A stretch of 64,000 bases of DNA from Corylus avellana (Eukaryota > Streptophyta > Magnoliopsida > Fagales > Betulaceae), in NCBI RefSeq assembly GCF_901000735.1, contig NC_081549.1, forward strand, positions 22,209,584-22,273,583, in the 5' to 3' direction. The notes beneath the pieces were generated by a model, which was not told the DNA's origin, did not search any database, and saw only the letters and a program-made list of their open reading frames with translations. This document shows, piece after piece, positions 13,555 through 25,403 of this stretch; the stretch's first letter is position 1, and each line of letters opens with the position of its first letter. Position numbers and translations under genes: made by a program.

Positions 13555-14718
13555 CTTTAACATGCGTTGGATGAATTTTTTTTTAAAAAAATTGACGTGT
13601 CTAAAATATATGTGATTTTTACATACTTTTTTTAAGTAAAACAAGGGATTACCACATGCACATTTTAAAATGCATGTGACACTTTGGACACGTTTTGGTT
13701 TGATAGATTGAATTGGACAAAAATTATTTAAACACATTTAGAGGAAAACTTTGTCCAAACACATACCACTATTTTCATATCCATCATTTGCTTTTTTATA
13801 ATGCCACACTAATAGAAACTAGAGAATGTAATAAGCAGGATTATTGCGTTAATATCCATGACCACATAGACTTGACTTGTATTAGATTTTACAAATAGAT
13901 TTTTTTATTTATTTATTTTTTTTATTTTTTATTTTTATTTGTATAAACTTTGCTATAATGTCCTTCGATCAAATGATTCACATAATCTCTCCTTTATAAA
14001 TTAAAGATGGACAATGAATGAGACTTTATAGCAAGATTATATATACTACTTGCATAAACACTTTGCATAAAGTGCTTTATGCAAAGTGATTATGCAAATA
14101 GTATTAATCTTACAAATTGGTCCCCCCTCTTACACCGAGGGGCGATGAAAGCATAAAATACGTAAAATAAAGAAAAATATTTAAAGTATTACAATTTTTA
14201 TTATAATCATCTTACAACTATAAGATATATTTTTATAATTTTTTTAACAATTTAATTTCAAATTTTTCATTAAAAAGAGTAAATATGAAATTGAATATAA
14301 ACCGTTGAGAGCACCTAAACCAAATCCATTAGGCTTATACATGAATAAAATGTTTGTACGGGAATGATTTATCGTCCTAATAAACAATGATTAAGTAGAT
14401 ATTACAAAGATATGATCGCAAGCAAGAAAGTAAAGCAATAATGCAATTATAAAAACAAGAAAAATTGGAAGAAGAGGAAGAATGTGCTACTTGACCATGT
14501 TGAATATATCATATAGTAAAGACGTACGAGTAGATAACGTATCCAAAGGAAATATTAATATAATAATTGAATTTTTCATATACATAATACCAAATATCCA
14601 AAGATCGTTGAATCTTGAGCCTAGAAACGAGGCAGATTTGTGAAAACTATGCCTTTTCTTATAACATCTGCCTCCTGATTCAGTCAAGGGGAAAATAATT
14701 CAGATAAATATATATAAA
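13555..14718. other. Intergenic, no gene seen
   Basis: AT-rich sequence with poly-T/TTTA low complexity around 13890-13940. A short direct/inverted cluster 'cataaacactttgcataaagtgctttatgcaaagtg' lies near 14055-14090. No coding signal. Confidence 0.5.
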
Positions 14719-14866
14719 AAAAGTTGTACTTGGACCTTTTGCTTCACGTCATCGATTAATACATAATATGATTTTTTCTTTGATATATATATATATATAT
14801 ATCAAAGAAAAAATCATATTATGTATTAATCGATGACGTGAAGCAAAAGGTCCAAGTACAACTTTT
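14719..14866. repeat. Perfect 148-bp palindrome with an (AT)n centre
   Basis: Two 74-nt arms are exact reverse complements with no spacer. The centre (14781-14804) is tga(ta)n tca. The left arm starts aaaagttgtacttggacc and the right arm ends ggtccaagtacaactttt. An (AT)n tract follows directly. No mismatch was found on hand checking. It can form a hairpin or cruciform. It could be a young foldback element or an assembly/sequencing artefact, because the neighbouring contig begins in the same AT tract just beyond it. Confidence 0.9.
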
Positions 14867-15158
14867 ATATATATATATATATAGTATGATTTTAATTATG
14901 CTAGAAATAGCTATAATTATTATCCTTTTGTTGATGAATAATATCCAGAATAATTAATTAATCTAGTACCACAACACCGAAAGTATCATTATTAAATCAT
15001 CAGTACCCTTAAAAGCTAATAAAAGGGTTAGTTTAATTAGTGAATTAATATTTTAATAATTTTTTGAGCTGACATTGAATATTAATATTTAAACACTCTT
15101 TTATAGGTGAGTTCAAATTCATGTTCGATAAGTAAGGTCAAAAACATGAAATATTTAA

Positions 15159-15493
15159 GGGTAAAGTCTATTTAACCCCCTCAAACTACCACATCAATAA
15201 CAATCTACCTACCAAACTATCAATTGCGACAATTTACCCCCCAAACTACCAAAACAATGACAATGTACCCCCAATTTTAAAAAAATGAAAAAATTACTCT
15301 TACTAAAATAAAAATAAAAATACTAAATTTTAATTTTTTATTTCAAAATTTTAAGGGTATTGTTGTCTTATTGAAAATTTTATAGTGGTAATTTCGTCAT
15401 TTTGCTAGCATTGGGGGGTACATTGTCATTATTTTGGTAGTTTGGAGGATAGATTGTCATTAGGGTGGTAGTTTGAGGGGGTTAAGTGGACTT
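15159..15493. mobile_element. Small MITE with 'accccctcaaactacc' inverted ends (copy 1)
   Basis: Left end gggtaaagtctatttaaccc, followed by cctcaaactacc. The right end (ggtagtttgagggggttaagtggac) is its inverted counterpart. Sub-terminal motifs (ccaaactaccaaaacaatgacaat) are mirrored by attgtcattattttggtagtttgg. About 335 bp, non-coding. The allelic or duplicate copy starts at about 18489. Confidence 0.75.
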
Positions 15494-15699
15494 TAAATAT
15501 GGGTAAATTTGTATAGTCAAAGTTCAAACTATAAAATTTAATATGATATCATGTTAAATCACAAATTATCACCATTAAAAAAGATCTAACAAAAAACACA
15601 AATCAGTGAAAAAGCTACCAGTCAAAGTGAAATGGAGAGAATTATTTTATCCCACTTTTTTTGGAATAGAAGCAAAATGGAGATCGAGGATTTATTTTA

Positions 15700-16064
15700 G
15701 GGTAAAGTTCACTTAACCTCTTTAAACTACCAGCCCAATGACAATTTATCTCAAAACTATCAATTACTACAATTTACCCTCCAAACTACCAAAACAATGA
15801 CAATTTATCACCCAATGCAAGCAAAATGACGAAATTACCCATATAGAATTTTCAGTAAAACAAAAATATCCTTAAAATTTTGAAAAAAAATTAAATTTTA
15901 GTATTTTTGTTTTTATTTTAGTAAGGATAATTTCGTCATTTTGTTAAAATTTGGGGTACATTGTCATTGTCTTGATAGTTTTAGGGGTAAATTGTTGCAA
16001 TTGATAGTTTGGATGGTAAATTGTCATGGGGGTGATAATTTGAGGGGGTTAAGTGGATTTTACC
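15700..16064. mobile_element. Small MITE of the same family (copy 2)
   Basis: Starts gggtaaagttcacttaacct and ends aagtggattttaccc, so the termini are inverted. 'ttta' flanks both ends and may be the target-site duplication. Same family as the element 200 bp upstream but independently diverged. The counterpart on the other contig lies near 19060-19424. Confidence 0.78.
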
Positions 16065-17188
16065 CTTTATTTTACATTGTTTTGTTGCATCTAAGGCATA
16101 CATAGTGTTATATTATTTAAAATTTTTAAATGTTTAGATTAGATATGTAAAATTTAATCTAAATTAGAAAATATTTTTTTAAAAAAAATTGAAATGAAAA
16201 GAATCTTATAGCAGGTAGATGTTATTAAATAGTCACCCATGAAATCAGATTAAGATTTCAAAGAGGAATCCCAAAATCATAGTGTGAAGACGTGGCGAAA
16301 ATCGATTGATTCGTTTTTTTTAATCTCTGTAAACGAATTTCGTATATAAATTTGTTTGTCAACTACTATCAATGTTCAATTAAAAAAATAAATAAATAAA
16401 CTTTTGTTCATCCTACAAAAAAAAAAAAAAAAACTGTTCAATCTTATCCCTCAGACAAAAGAATATGTCAGCACGTGGTGTTCCACGAGGATGTTAATTA
16501 ATATAATCTATACGCCATACGGAGTACGTAATTGGTAACAATGAGTTGGTGTTTGAGATTCCCATCCAACAGCAATACTCCCAAAACAGCAATTTCTGAT
16601 GCGAAACTCTACAATTTAGCAAATGGGGCTTAGATTTATTTGATAGGAATTCAAAACAATCAGTTGTTTTAATTTGGGCAGTAGAAGGATTCAACTCCCA
16701 AAAATTTATTTGAACGGCTGGATTTCATATAAATGATTTCGCAATAGTAAATTTTAATCATAAATTTATGAAGATTCTTCAAAATTAGGTGAATTTTATT
16801 GAAATTCAGGTAGATAAGAACTATGACGCTCGTCCGATTCAGTTGAATGAACCTCCATCTCTTAACGTGCCTGAATTTTATTAATTTCATAATAAATAAT
16901 ATTATTATTCTCATTTATTTATCATGTTTATTTTATTAATTAACGTGCCATATATGATTTTTCATGCCAATCACTTGAAAGAAAATGAAAGCAACACGTA
17001 GTTGGGCCGAATAGGTGTGATAAATGGGTGGACGAGGATATCCCTCTCAAATCTTGGAGGGTGTCTCCCAATCCTAAAAATATATAGAGACCTTCAAGGA
17101 AGGAACACGGTCCACTCACGCAACCCCACTCACTCACCTAATGCATATATATATATATATATTAGGCTACCTACCAAAGGCCACTGCC

Positions 17189-17195
17189 TATAAAT
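17189..17195 (+). promoter_or_regulatory. Probable TATA box of SDR copy 1
   Basis: TATAAAT about 95 bp upstream of the ATG at 17290, followed by a CT-rich leader. The same arrangement is present in the second copy. Confidence 0.55.
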
Positions 17196-17289
17196 TCCCT
17201 TCCCCACCTCATTCAGCAGCCCATCCTTTCTGAGCTTGCTCGCTTCTCTCTCTCCCACTCTCTCTTCATTTTTCTTACTGTGATCAACC

Positions 17290-18110
17290 ATGCTTGCCCA
17301 AGTGATGTCCGAGACAACCCTTCAGGGGATTAATGTCTTAGGAAGGGAAAACAGTGCTCCTCCTTCTCCTAAAAGGTACTTCAATTCCTCCCGTTTCTGT
17401 ACATCTAATTAACATAAATGGGTTGTCTGCAATGTTGATGAAATTAAACAAAAACCCACCTTTTTTTTTTTTTTTTTTTTTTTGTATAGATTGGAGGGAA
17501 AGATTGCCATCGTCACCGGCGGCGCCAGAGGCATCGGAGAAGCAACGGTACGGCTTTTTGCCAGACATGGAGCTAAGGTTGTCATTGCTGATGTGGAGGA
17601 CACTCTCGGAACTGCGCTTGCAGATTCCTTAGCTCCTTCTGTGACTTATTTTCACTGCGATGTTAGCTTGGAAGAAGACATGGAGAATTTGATTGAATCC
17701 ACCGTCTCACGCTACGGACAGCTCGACATCCTTTTCAACAATGCCGGGGTTCTCGGAAATCAGTCCAAGGCGCACAAGAGCATCGTTGACTTCGACATCG
17801 ATGAATTCGACCGTGTCATGCGCATCAATGTCAGAGGCATGGCGCTAGGAATCAAGCTCGCGGCTCGCGTAATGATTCCGAGAGGATGTGCGTGAAATAT
17901 TTAATTAAAATGTTAAAATTATTGTTTATTTTTTTTAAAAATAAATAAATCTAATCGTTTTATTTATATTTTATCAGGTGGGTGCATCATTTCTACGGCG
18001 AGTGTCGCAGGAGTCATGGGAGGCCTTGGACCGCATGCTTATACAGCTTCGAAGCACGCCATTGTCGGGCTCACAAAGAACACGGCTTGCGAACTCGGCC
18101 GATATGGGAT
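17290..18110 (+). CDS. SDR2a: SDR2-type short-chain dehydrogenase/reductase, left copy cut by assembly gap
   Basis: Exons 17290-17375, 17490-17887 and 17978-18110; the third exon stops at the N run. Encodes about the first 205 of 307 residues. All motifs of a classical SDR present up to that point are intact: TGGARGIG cofactor loop, NNAG, and YTASK with the catalytic Tyr and Lys. The exon sequence matches the complete copy at 20649-21779, apart from two silent changes seen by eye in exon 2. The break is a contig end, not a mutation. I regard this as probably the same locus represented twice (see findings), so it should not be counted as a separate gene or pseudogene without checking. Confidence 0.85.
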
Positions 18111-18210
18111 NNNNNNNNNNNNNNNNNNNNNNNNNNNNNNNNNNNNNNNNNNNNNNNNNNNNNNNNNNNNNNNNNNNNNNNNNNNNNNNNNNNNNNNNNN
18201 NNNNNNNNNN
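18111..18210. other. Assembly gap, 100 N
   Basis: Exactly 100 Ns, the usual placeholder for a scaffold join of unknown size. It interrupts SDR exon 3 on the left and resumes in an AT tract matching 14867-14882 on the right. Confidence 0.98.
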
Positions 18211-20648
18211 ATATATATATAGTATGATTTTAATTATGCTAGAAATAGCTATAATTATTATCCTTTTGTTGATGAATAATATCCAGAATAATTAATTAAT
18301 CTAGTACCACAACACCGAAAGTATCATTATTAAATCATCAGTACCCTTAAAAGCTAATAAAAGGGTTAGTTTAATTAGTGAATTAATATTTTAATAATTT
18401 TTTGAGCTGACAATATTAATATTTAGACACTCTCTTTTATAGGTGAGTTCAAATTCATGTTGGATAAGTAAGGTCAAAAACATGAAATATTTAAGGGTAA
18501 AGTCTATTTAACCCCCTCAAACTACCACCCCAATAACAATCTACCCACTAAACTATCAATTGCGACAATTTAATTCCCAAACTACCAAAACAATGACAAT
18601 GTACCCCCAATTTTTTTAAAAATGAAGAAATTATTCTTACTAAAATAAAAATACTAAATTTTAATTTTTTATTTCAAAATTTTAAGGGTATTGTTGTCTT
18701 ATTGAAAATTTTATAATGGTAATTTTGTCATTTTGCTAGCATTGGGGAGGTACATTGTCATTATTTTGGTAGTTTGGAAGGTAAATTGTCGTAATTGATA
18801 GTTTGGAGGATAGATTGTCATTAGGGTGGTAGTTTGAGGGAGTTAAGTGGACTTTAAATATGGGTAAATTTGTATAGTCAAAGTTCAAACTATAAAATTT
18901 AATATGATATCATGTTAAATTACAAATTATCACCATTAAAAAAGATCTAACAAAAAACACAAATCAGTGAAAGAGCTACCAGTCAAAGTGCAATGGAGAG
19001 AATTATTTTATCCCACTTTTTTTGGAACAGAAGCAAAATGGAGATCGAGGATTTATTTTAAGATAAAGTTCACTTAACCCCATTAAACTACCAGCCCAAT
19101 GACAATCTATCCCCAAACTATCAATTACGACAATTTACCCCAAAAACTACCAAAACAATGACAATTTATCCCCCAATGTAAGCAAAATGACGAAATTACC
19201 CATATAGAATTTTCAGTAAAACAAAAATATCCTAAAAATTTTGAAAAAAAATTAAATTTTAGTATTTTAGTTTTTATTTTAGTAAGGATAATTTCGTCAT
19301 TTTATTAAAATTTGGGGTACATTGTCATTGTCTTGGTAGTTTGAGGGGTAAATTGTTGCAATTGATAGTTTGGAGGATAAATTGTCATGAGTGATAGTTT
19401 GAGAGGGTTAAGTGAATTTTACCCTTTATTTTACATTGTTTTGTTGCATCTAAGGCATACATAGTGTTATATTATTTAAAATTTTTAAATGTTTAGATTA
19501 GATACGTAAAATTTAATCTAAATTAGAAAATATTTATAAAAAAAAAAATTGAAATGAAAAGAATCTTATAGCCGGTAGATGTAATTAAATAGTCACCCAT
19601 GAAATCAGATTAAGATTTCAAAGAGGAATCCCAAAATCATAGTGTGAAGACGTGGCGAAAATCGATTGATTCGTTTTTTTTAATCTCTGTAAACGAATTT
19701 CGTATATAAATTTGTTTGTCAACTACTATCAATGTTCAATTAAAAAAATAAATAAATAAACTTTTGTTCATCCTACAAAAAAAAAAAAAAAACTGTTCAA
19801 TCTTATCTCTCAGACAAAAGAATATGTCAGCACGTGGTGTTCCACGAGGATGTTAATTAATATAATCTATACGCCATACGGAGTACGTAATTGGTAACAA
19901 TGAGTTGGTGTTTGAGATTCCCATCCAACAGCAATACTCCCAAAACAGCAATTTCTGATGCGAAACTCTACAATTTAGCAAATGGGGCTTAGATTTATTT
20001 TTAAGGAATTCAAAACAATCAGTTGTTTTAATTTGGGCAGTAGAAGGATTCAACTCCCAAAAATTTATTTGAACGGCTGGATTTCTTATAAATTATTTCG
20101 CAATAGTAAATTCTAATCATAAATTTATGAAGATTCTTCGAAATTAGGTGAATTTTATTGAAATTCAGGTAGATAAGAACTATGACGCTCGTCCGATTCA
20201 GTTGAATAGACCTCCATCTCTTAACGTGCCTAAATTTTATTAATTTTACAATAAATAATATTACTATTTTTATTTATTTATCATGTTTATTTTATTAATT
20301 AGCGTGCCATATATGATTTTTCATACCAATCACTTGAAAGAAAATGAGTGCAACACGTCGTCGGGCCGTATAGGTGTGATAAATGGGTGGACGAGAATAT
20401 CCCTCTCAAATCTTGGAGGGTGTCTCCCAATCCTAAAAATATATAGAGACCTTCAAGGAAGGAACACGGTCCACTCACGCAACCCCACTCACTCACCTAA
20501 TGCATATATATATATATATATTAGGCTACCTACCAAAGGCCACTGCCTATAAATTCCCTTCCCCACCTCATTCAGCAGCCCATCCTTTCTGAGCTTGCTC
20601 GCTTCTCTCTCTCCCACTCTCTCTTCATTTTTCTTACTGTGATCAACC
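18211..20648. repeat. Right copy of duplicated upstream region of the SDR gene
   Basis: Aligns with 14873-17289 with scattered substitutions and short indels, such as an extra stretch near 18780-18810 and poly-A/T length changes. It carries the counterparts of both small MITEs (about 18489-18855 and 19060-19424). No gene other than the SDR downstream. Confidence 0.85.
20548..20554 (+). promoter_or_regulatory. Probable TATA box of the complete SDR gene
   Basis: TATAAAT about 100 bp upstream of the ATG at 20649, below an AT microsatellite and above a CT-rich leader (gcttctctctctcccactct). The spacing suits a plant core promoter with a short 5'UTR. Confidence 0.55.
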
Positions 20649-21779
20649 ATGCTTGCCCAAGTGATGTCCGAGACAACCCTTCAGGGGATTAATGTCTTAG
20701 GAAGGGAAAACAGTGCTCCTCCTTCTCCTAAAAGGTACTTCAATTCCTCCCGTTTCTGTACATCTAATTAACATAAATGGGTTGTTTGCAATGTTGATGA
20801 AATTAAACAAAAACCCACTTTTTTTTTTTCTTTTTTTTTTTTTTTGTATAGATTGGAGGGAAAGATTGCCATTGTCACCGGCGGCGCCAGAGGCATCGGA
20901 GAAGCAACGGTACGGCTTTTTGCCAGACATGGAGCTAAGGTTGTCATTGCTGATGTGGAGGACACTCTCGGAACTGCGCTTGCAGATTCCTTAGCTCCTT
21001 CGGTGACTTATTTTCACTGCGATGTTAGCTTGGAAGAAGACATGGAGAATTTGATTGAATCCACCGTCTCACGCTACGGACAGCTCGACATCCTTTTCAA
21101 CAATGCCGGGGTTCTCGGAAATCAGTCCAAGGCGCACAAGAGCATCGTTGACTTCGACATCGATGAATTCGACCGTGTCATGCGCATCAATGTCAGAGGC
21201 ATGGCGCTAGGAATCAAGCTCGCGGCTCGCGTAATGATTCCGAGAGGATGTGCGTGAAATATTTAATTAAAATGTTAAAATTATTGTTTATTTTTTTTAA
21301 AAATAAATAAATCTAATCGTTTTATTTATATTTTATCAGGTGGGTGCATCATTTCTACGGCGAGTGTCGCAGGAGTCATGGGAGGCCTTGGACCGCATGC
21401 TTATACAGCTTCGAAGCACGCCATTGTCGGGCTCACAAAGAACACGGCTTGCGAACTCGGCCGATATGGGATTAGGGTAAACTGCATTTCTCCTTTCGGA
21501 GTGGCGACGCCCATGCTAATTAATGCATGGAGGAGTAGCGGGGAAGAAGAAGAAGAAGATGATCAATGCATGGATTTTGGGATGCCTAGAGATGAAGAAG
21601 TTGAAAAAATGGAGGAGTTTGTGAGAGGGCTTGCCAACTTGAAAGGTCCAACGCTAAGGGCTAAAGATATTGCTGAGGCTGCTCTTTACCTTGCTAGCGA
21701 TGAATCCAAATATGTTAGTGGCCATAATCTTGTTGTGGATGGTGGCATTACCGCCTCAAGAAATTGTGTAAACCTGTGA
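20649..21779 (+). CDS. SDR2a: SDR2-type short-chain dehydrogenase/reductase (SDR110C class), complete
   Basis: NAD(P)-dependent oxidoreductase of the plant SDR110C family, which includes the ABA2 xanthoxin dehydrogenase, secoisolariciresinol dehydrogenase and momilactone A synthase groups. Exons 20649-20734, 20852-21249 and 21340-21779 give 307 aa. Motifs in order: [12 protein letters not shown] and ARGIG dinucleotide-binding loop (residues ~29-45), D in VVIADVE, NNAGVLG, catalytic Ser in [23 protein letters not shown] with Tyr and Lys, [14 protein letters not shown], and C-terminal [19 protein letters not shown]. The acidic '[10 protein letters not shown]' insert and the '[14 protein letters not shown]' stretch fit SDR2a/SDR2b better than ABA2. 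The Asp after beta-2 favours NAD(H). Substrate unknown. The in-frame TGA just after exon 2 lies in the intron. Starts at the first ATG; a second Met lies five codons later. Confidence 0.92.
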
Positions 21780-23004
21780 TAAACTCTTTGTACCGTAAAT
21801 TAATTAATTAATTGATGCCAGATTGAGAATCAAATTCAAGACACCAAAATTGTTGGGTTTGATTGAATCAAGATTGTTTTTTTGTTCATTTAATTTTTTA
21901 GAATTTCTAGTGTAAAATGTACATTATTCGGGGAGTATATCTCATCTCTATGAACCTATGCCAATGACTCTAAAAAAGAATAATTGACGTGTCATCATAT
22001 TTACCGTTAAATATACCTAAACAAGATATTGTATTAGAAGTCAAAGAGTTTGGTAATTTATTTTGTATGGCAGTTGTCCAATAACAATTATTGGTCTAAA
22101 TTTGGATTCCCAATATTCCTTAAAAAAAGGCATATGTAGCGAAAGTTTTTCTGTCCTATCCGACTCACTGGAAATCCCACCGACTCGTCAACTATTCAAA
22201 CAACGAAAACACAAAATAAATATGATTAATGATCTGCTAATGGAACTTGTTAGTTTTTTGCTTAGCACCCTTTTATGTGGGCTATGGCTTTGCTTAAACA
22301 GTAAGCATTAGCCGCCCACTATCAACCTTTTTTTGATTTGAATAATACATTATTCCAAAGAGGAAGGAGAATATGGGTCAAATCAAAAAGGGTTATCAAA
22401 GCTGTCACGGTCATATGGAAATGGAAGGCCTTGACTTCTAAAAATATGTGAGCTGCATGTGTACGGTTGATGCCATGAATCTCATGGAAATCTCTTGAAA
22501 CATGAGATTTTCTTGAAAAGAATGAAATTGGCCGGAGAAATCAAAAGGCACTTTAATTTAGCAGCCTGGTTGGGTTGAACAAAGACCAAAGTCCAAGAAC
22601 TTGTTCAAGAAAAATCGGAGTCTCTGACCAGTGACCATCATTTTTGCCGACAAATTCACCGGTTTAGAGCCTACCAAGACATAGTTTGAAAAAACTAGCC
22701 AACACGTTCACCAGTTTAAAGCCAAAATATATATATATTGCCCTCTCCCTTTTGAAAAGGTAGGTGTTGGTCCAACCTATCGCGAGGAAGATCTTGTTGT
22801 TATTTTCTCCGTGATGTCTATTCAAATCAGGGAGAAAACACTTGTTCCATCGTCATGGCTGATGCATAAATTTTACTATGCACTATGCAAGTTTTAATGC
22901 ATTCAATATTATTCATTATCCTGCGGATCCTATATAACCATTATTAAAGTGTCTATAATATTTATTTTATGGTCAAAATTTAAAATTTATGTGTCTATAT
23001 AGTT
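21780..23004. other. Intergenic, 3' flank of SDR gene
   Basis: 3'UTR side followed by AT-rich DNA. An 82-aa open frame (22063-22311) shows no recognisable domain. No RNA gene seen. Confidence 0.5.
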
Positions 23005-23270
23005 TTATATGGATTGAGATTTCTTAAAATTTTATTTAAATTTGAGATTTTTAAATTTATAAATTTTAACTGTTCATCTCATTTAAACGTCTAAAATAAG
23101 TCAGAGAAAATATGACTTATTAAATTCTTTGAGGGTAGCTTGCTCATAAAATATTAAAACGTAGCTTATTCTCGACGTTTAGATGAGATAAACGGTTGAA
23201 ATTTATGAATTTAAAAATCTCAAATTTTAAAAAAATTCTAGACGATTTCAATCCGTCTTATATACGTATG
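23005..23270. mobile_element. Inverted-repeat (MITE-like) element
   Basis: The arm reading atggattgagatttcttaaa, running on to ctcatttaaacgtc, matches the reverse complement of the arm ending gacgatttcaatccgtctta. The arms are about 95 bp, separated by ~70 bp ending in the acgttt motif. No coding capacity. No target duplication could be fixed. Confidence 0.6.
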
Positions 23271-23465
23271 CATTGACATGACTTGACGAGAAAAAAAACT
23301 AACAATTTTTAATAATTACTACATAATCTTATATTTATACCTCAAATCTTATCCTCCTCTTTCGTAGACAAACACCATGTGTTTATAATTGATTCATAAG
23401 CCATTGGAGATGTTATAAAACTCAAAATAACAGAAGTTTGAATAAGTGAAGCATCTAGCTTCCAT

Positions 23466-23565
23466 NNNNNNNNNNNNNNNNNNNNNNNNNNNNNNNNNNN
23501 NNNNNNNNNNNNNNNNNNNNNNNNNNNNNNNNNNNNNNNNNNNNNNNNNNNNNNNNNNNNNNNNN
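23466..23565. other. Assembly gap, 100 N
   Basis: Exactly 100 Ns. Together with the gap at 18111-18210 it bounds a contig of 5,255 bp. I saw no obvious overlap between the sequences on the two sides. Confidence 0.98.
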
Positions 23566-25207
23566 ATTTGATTTTCAAATGCAAATTCTTGCGTTCAAGT
23601 TTAGAAGAATTTCTTTAATTCAGTTTAAAGTAAAACTTGTCCTATTTTTTATTGAACTTATAAGAACTTTTATTTGTATTTTATGGAGCTATAAATGCTA
23701 CAAGTTGAAGCTATAAATGCTACAAGTTTCTCTTATGTCTCTCTAAGAATAATGTAGCTCTTAAAATCATCATTTAGTTTGTAATTAATTATTATTGAAT
23801 TTTGATCAAATTATGATTTTAAAAGCACCTCATTTTTTTAGGGACATAAAAGTGATATAAGAGAGACTTCTAAAATTACTCATAAACTCATTGTATATAT
23901 GCGAATTGGATCCTTGACACCCCACACATTCCTCGAAACTATCTTGACCGTTTAAGGTAACACGATTAATTTGTTCTTCATTACATTGCCAATTTGGAAT
24001 TAATCCGTCAAAAAAAGCAGCATGGGACGCCCTAGGAAAAGAAACTCAATTATGATATCATAGGTAGTCGCCTTCCTTATCGACTTTACGATCCTATAGA
24101 TTAAGTTTTACTATAATCTCTCTTCTTTTGTGACAGTTAAATTACCATTCACTTAATTTCACTTACCGAACATAGATGTTGACGGGAAGGACAGTAAAAA
24201 ATGAAATTTTACTCACATTTTTCTCTTTTTGTTGCATTCTCTCTCTCAAATATCCAACTGACTTAGTTATTAGGGTTTTTTTAACTGTTTCTCACCATCT
24301 GGCATGACCCCGTAATTTTTCCTTGTTTTGCAGGTGGTCCATCGCCATCCCGGCATTCGAAATGATATATCAACATTTTATATTTTAATTAAAATTATAA
24401 ATATAATAATTGAACGTCATATTAATGATTTTTATAATTGGCATATTCAAAAAAATATATAAAATGACATTACCCAATTGTAAAGTATTAATAGAACTCA
24501 AAGCGTGGGTTGCGATTAAATTAAAAAAGAAAAAAGAAAAAAAGAGGGTTCCTGTCCCGGCATCTTGGAACAGCTAGACATAAGAAATGGGTCAGACAAA
24601 AAATGCAGAAGATACTCATATCCAGGGGAACCTCGATACTGCCCAGAAGTGTAATACTAAATTCCAAGAAGCCATTTGCTGAATATTTTCATATTTATAC
24701 CTATGTACTTTTCAATATCCAGCAAAGATTTGGATGTCGAATATAATCTGATTTGCTACATTGTTAATTGAAAGAGCTCATAATATCCAATTAAATATGA
24801 GTAATGAATTGAGCAAATCATGGATTGCGTATCAAAGTAAGATACAGAGCTAATGATCTTGTTGTACGAAATATTGTATTGTATAAGAATGTGTGTTTGG
24901 TCGTGCCATAAGATTGATTATGGCCCTTGCCAGTGATATAAGATTGATTTGTAAGTAATTCAAAAAAAAAAAAAGAAGAAGATTGATTTGTAAGAACAAA
25001 TGGATGGAAATTGATATAATTGTATGAATTGGAGAATGGTGATGTAAATGGATTGAATGTTTAAGGAATTGAAATGAAAAAAGTGACAGGTTTAGACCAT
25101 TTCGAGTATAATCAAAACTCCTCCTACAAAACCAAGCTAGAGCAATTTTTATTTACAACAATTAAATCTCAAAATAAGAATTTTTCTAACCCAAACTCCA
25201 TTGAAAA
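23566..25207. other. Intergenic, no gene seen
   Basis: AT-rich DNA. A short tandem duplication 'gctataaatgctacaagtt' lies near 23690-23727, and a poly-A patch near 24960. No conserved coding segment. Confidence 0.5.
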
Positions 25208-25403
25208 GAATTCACTGATTCTATCAAAAAAGAAAAGAAAAACGAATTGAATAAATCAAAACAGCAATTTGAAGTTTCTGTTGGTTTTTCGATTGCTGTT
25301 TTGATTTATAGTTCACGTCGGAAAACCAATAGAAACTTCAAATTGCTGTTTTGATTTATTCAATTTGTTTTTCTTTTCTTTTTTGACAGAATTAGTAATT
25401 TTG
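25208..25403. mobile_element. Foldback / hairpin element
   Basis: An inverted repeat with arms of about 80 bp: the left contains gaataaatcaaaacagcaat, then ttgaagtttctgttggtttt; the right is the reverse complement with few mismatches. The outermost attcactgattctatc pairs with gacagaattagtaat. The loop repeats 'attgctgttttgatttat' once more. Looks like a short foldback transposon. Non-coding. Confidence 0.7.

Larger units (their letters stand above)
14867..17289. repeat. Left copy of duplicated upstream region of the SDR gene
   Basis: Non-coding. From the AT tract after the palindrome onward, this sequence recurs at 18211-20648 with offset 3338 at the start, growing to 3362 through small indels. 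It contains two 'gggtaaagt...ccccctcaaactacc' MITEs (15159-15493 and 15700-16064), a poly-A tract near 16418-16432 and an AT microsatellite near 17144-17162 just above the SDR promoter. Confidence 0.85.

Noticed and set aside
14719..14866. Hairpin as a microRNA precursor
   Set aside because: Arms are perfectly complementary with an AT-repeat loop; plant pre-miRNAs have bulges and a defined loop. Better explained as a foldback or artefact.
17482..17895. 137-aa frame taken as an independent short SDR gene
   Set aside because: It begins in the intron just upstream of exon 2 and ends at a TGA in the following intron. Proper splicing restores the full SDR.
17290..21779. Two functional tandem SDR paralogues
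   Set aside because: The break points coincide with contig ends, and both coding and non-coding parts are near-identical, so one locus represented twice is likelier. Left open pending read data.
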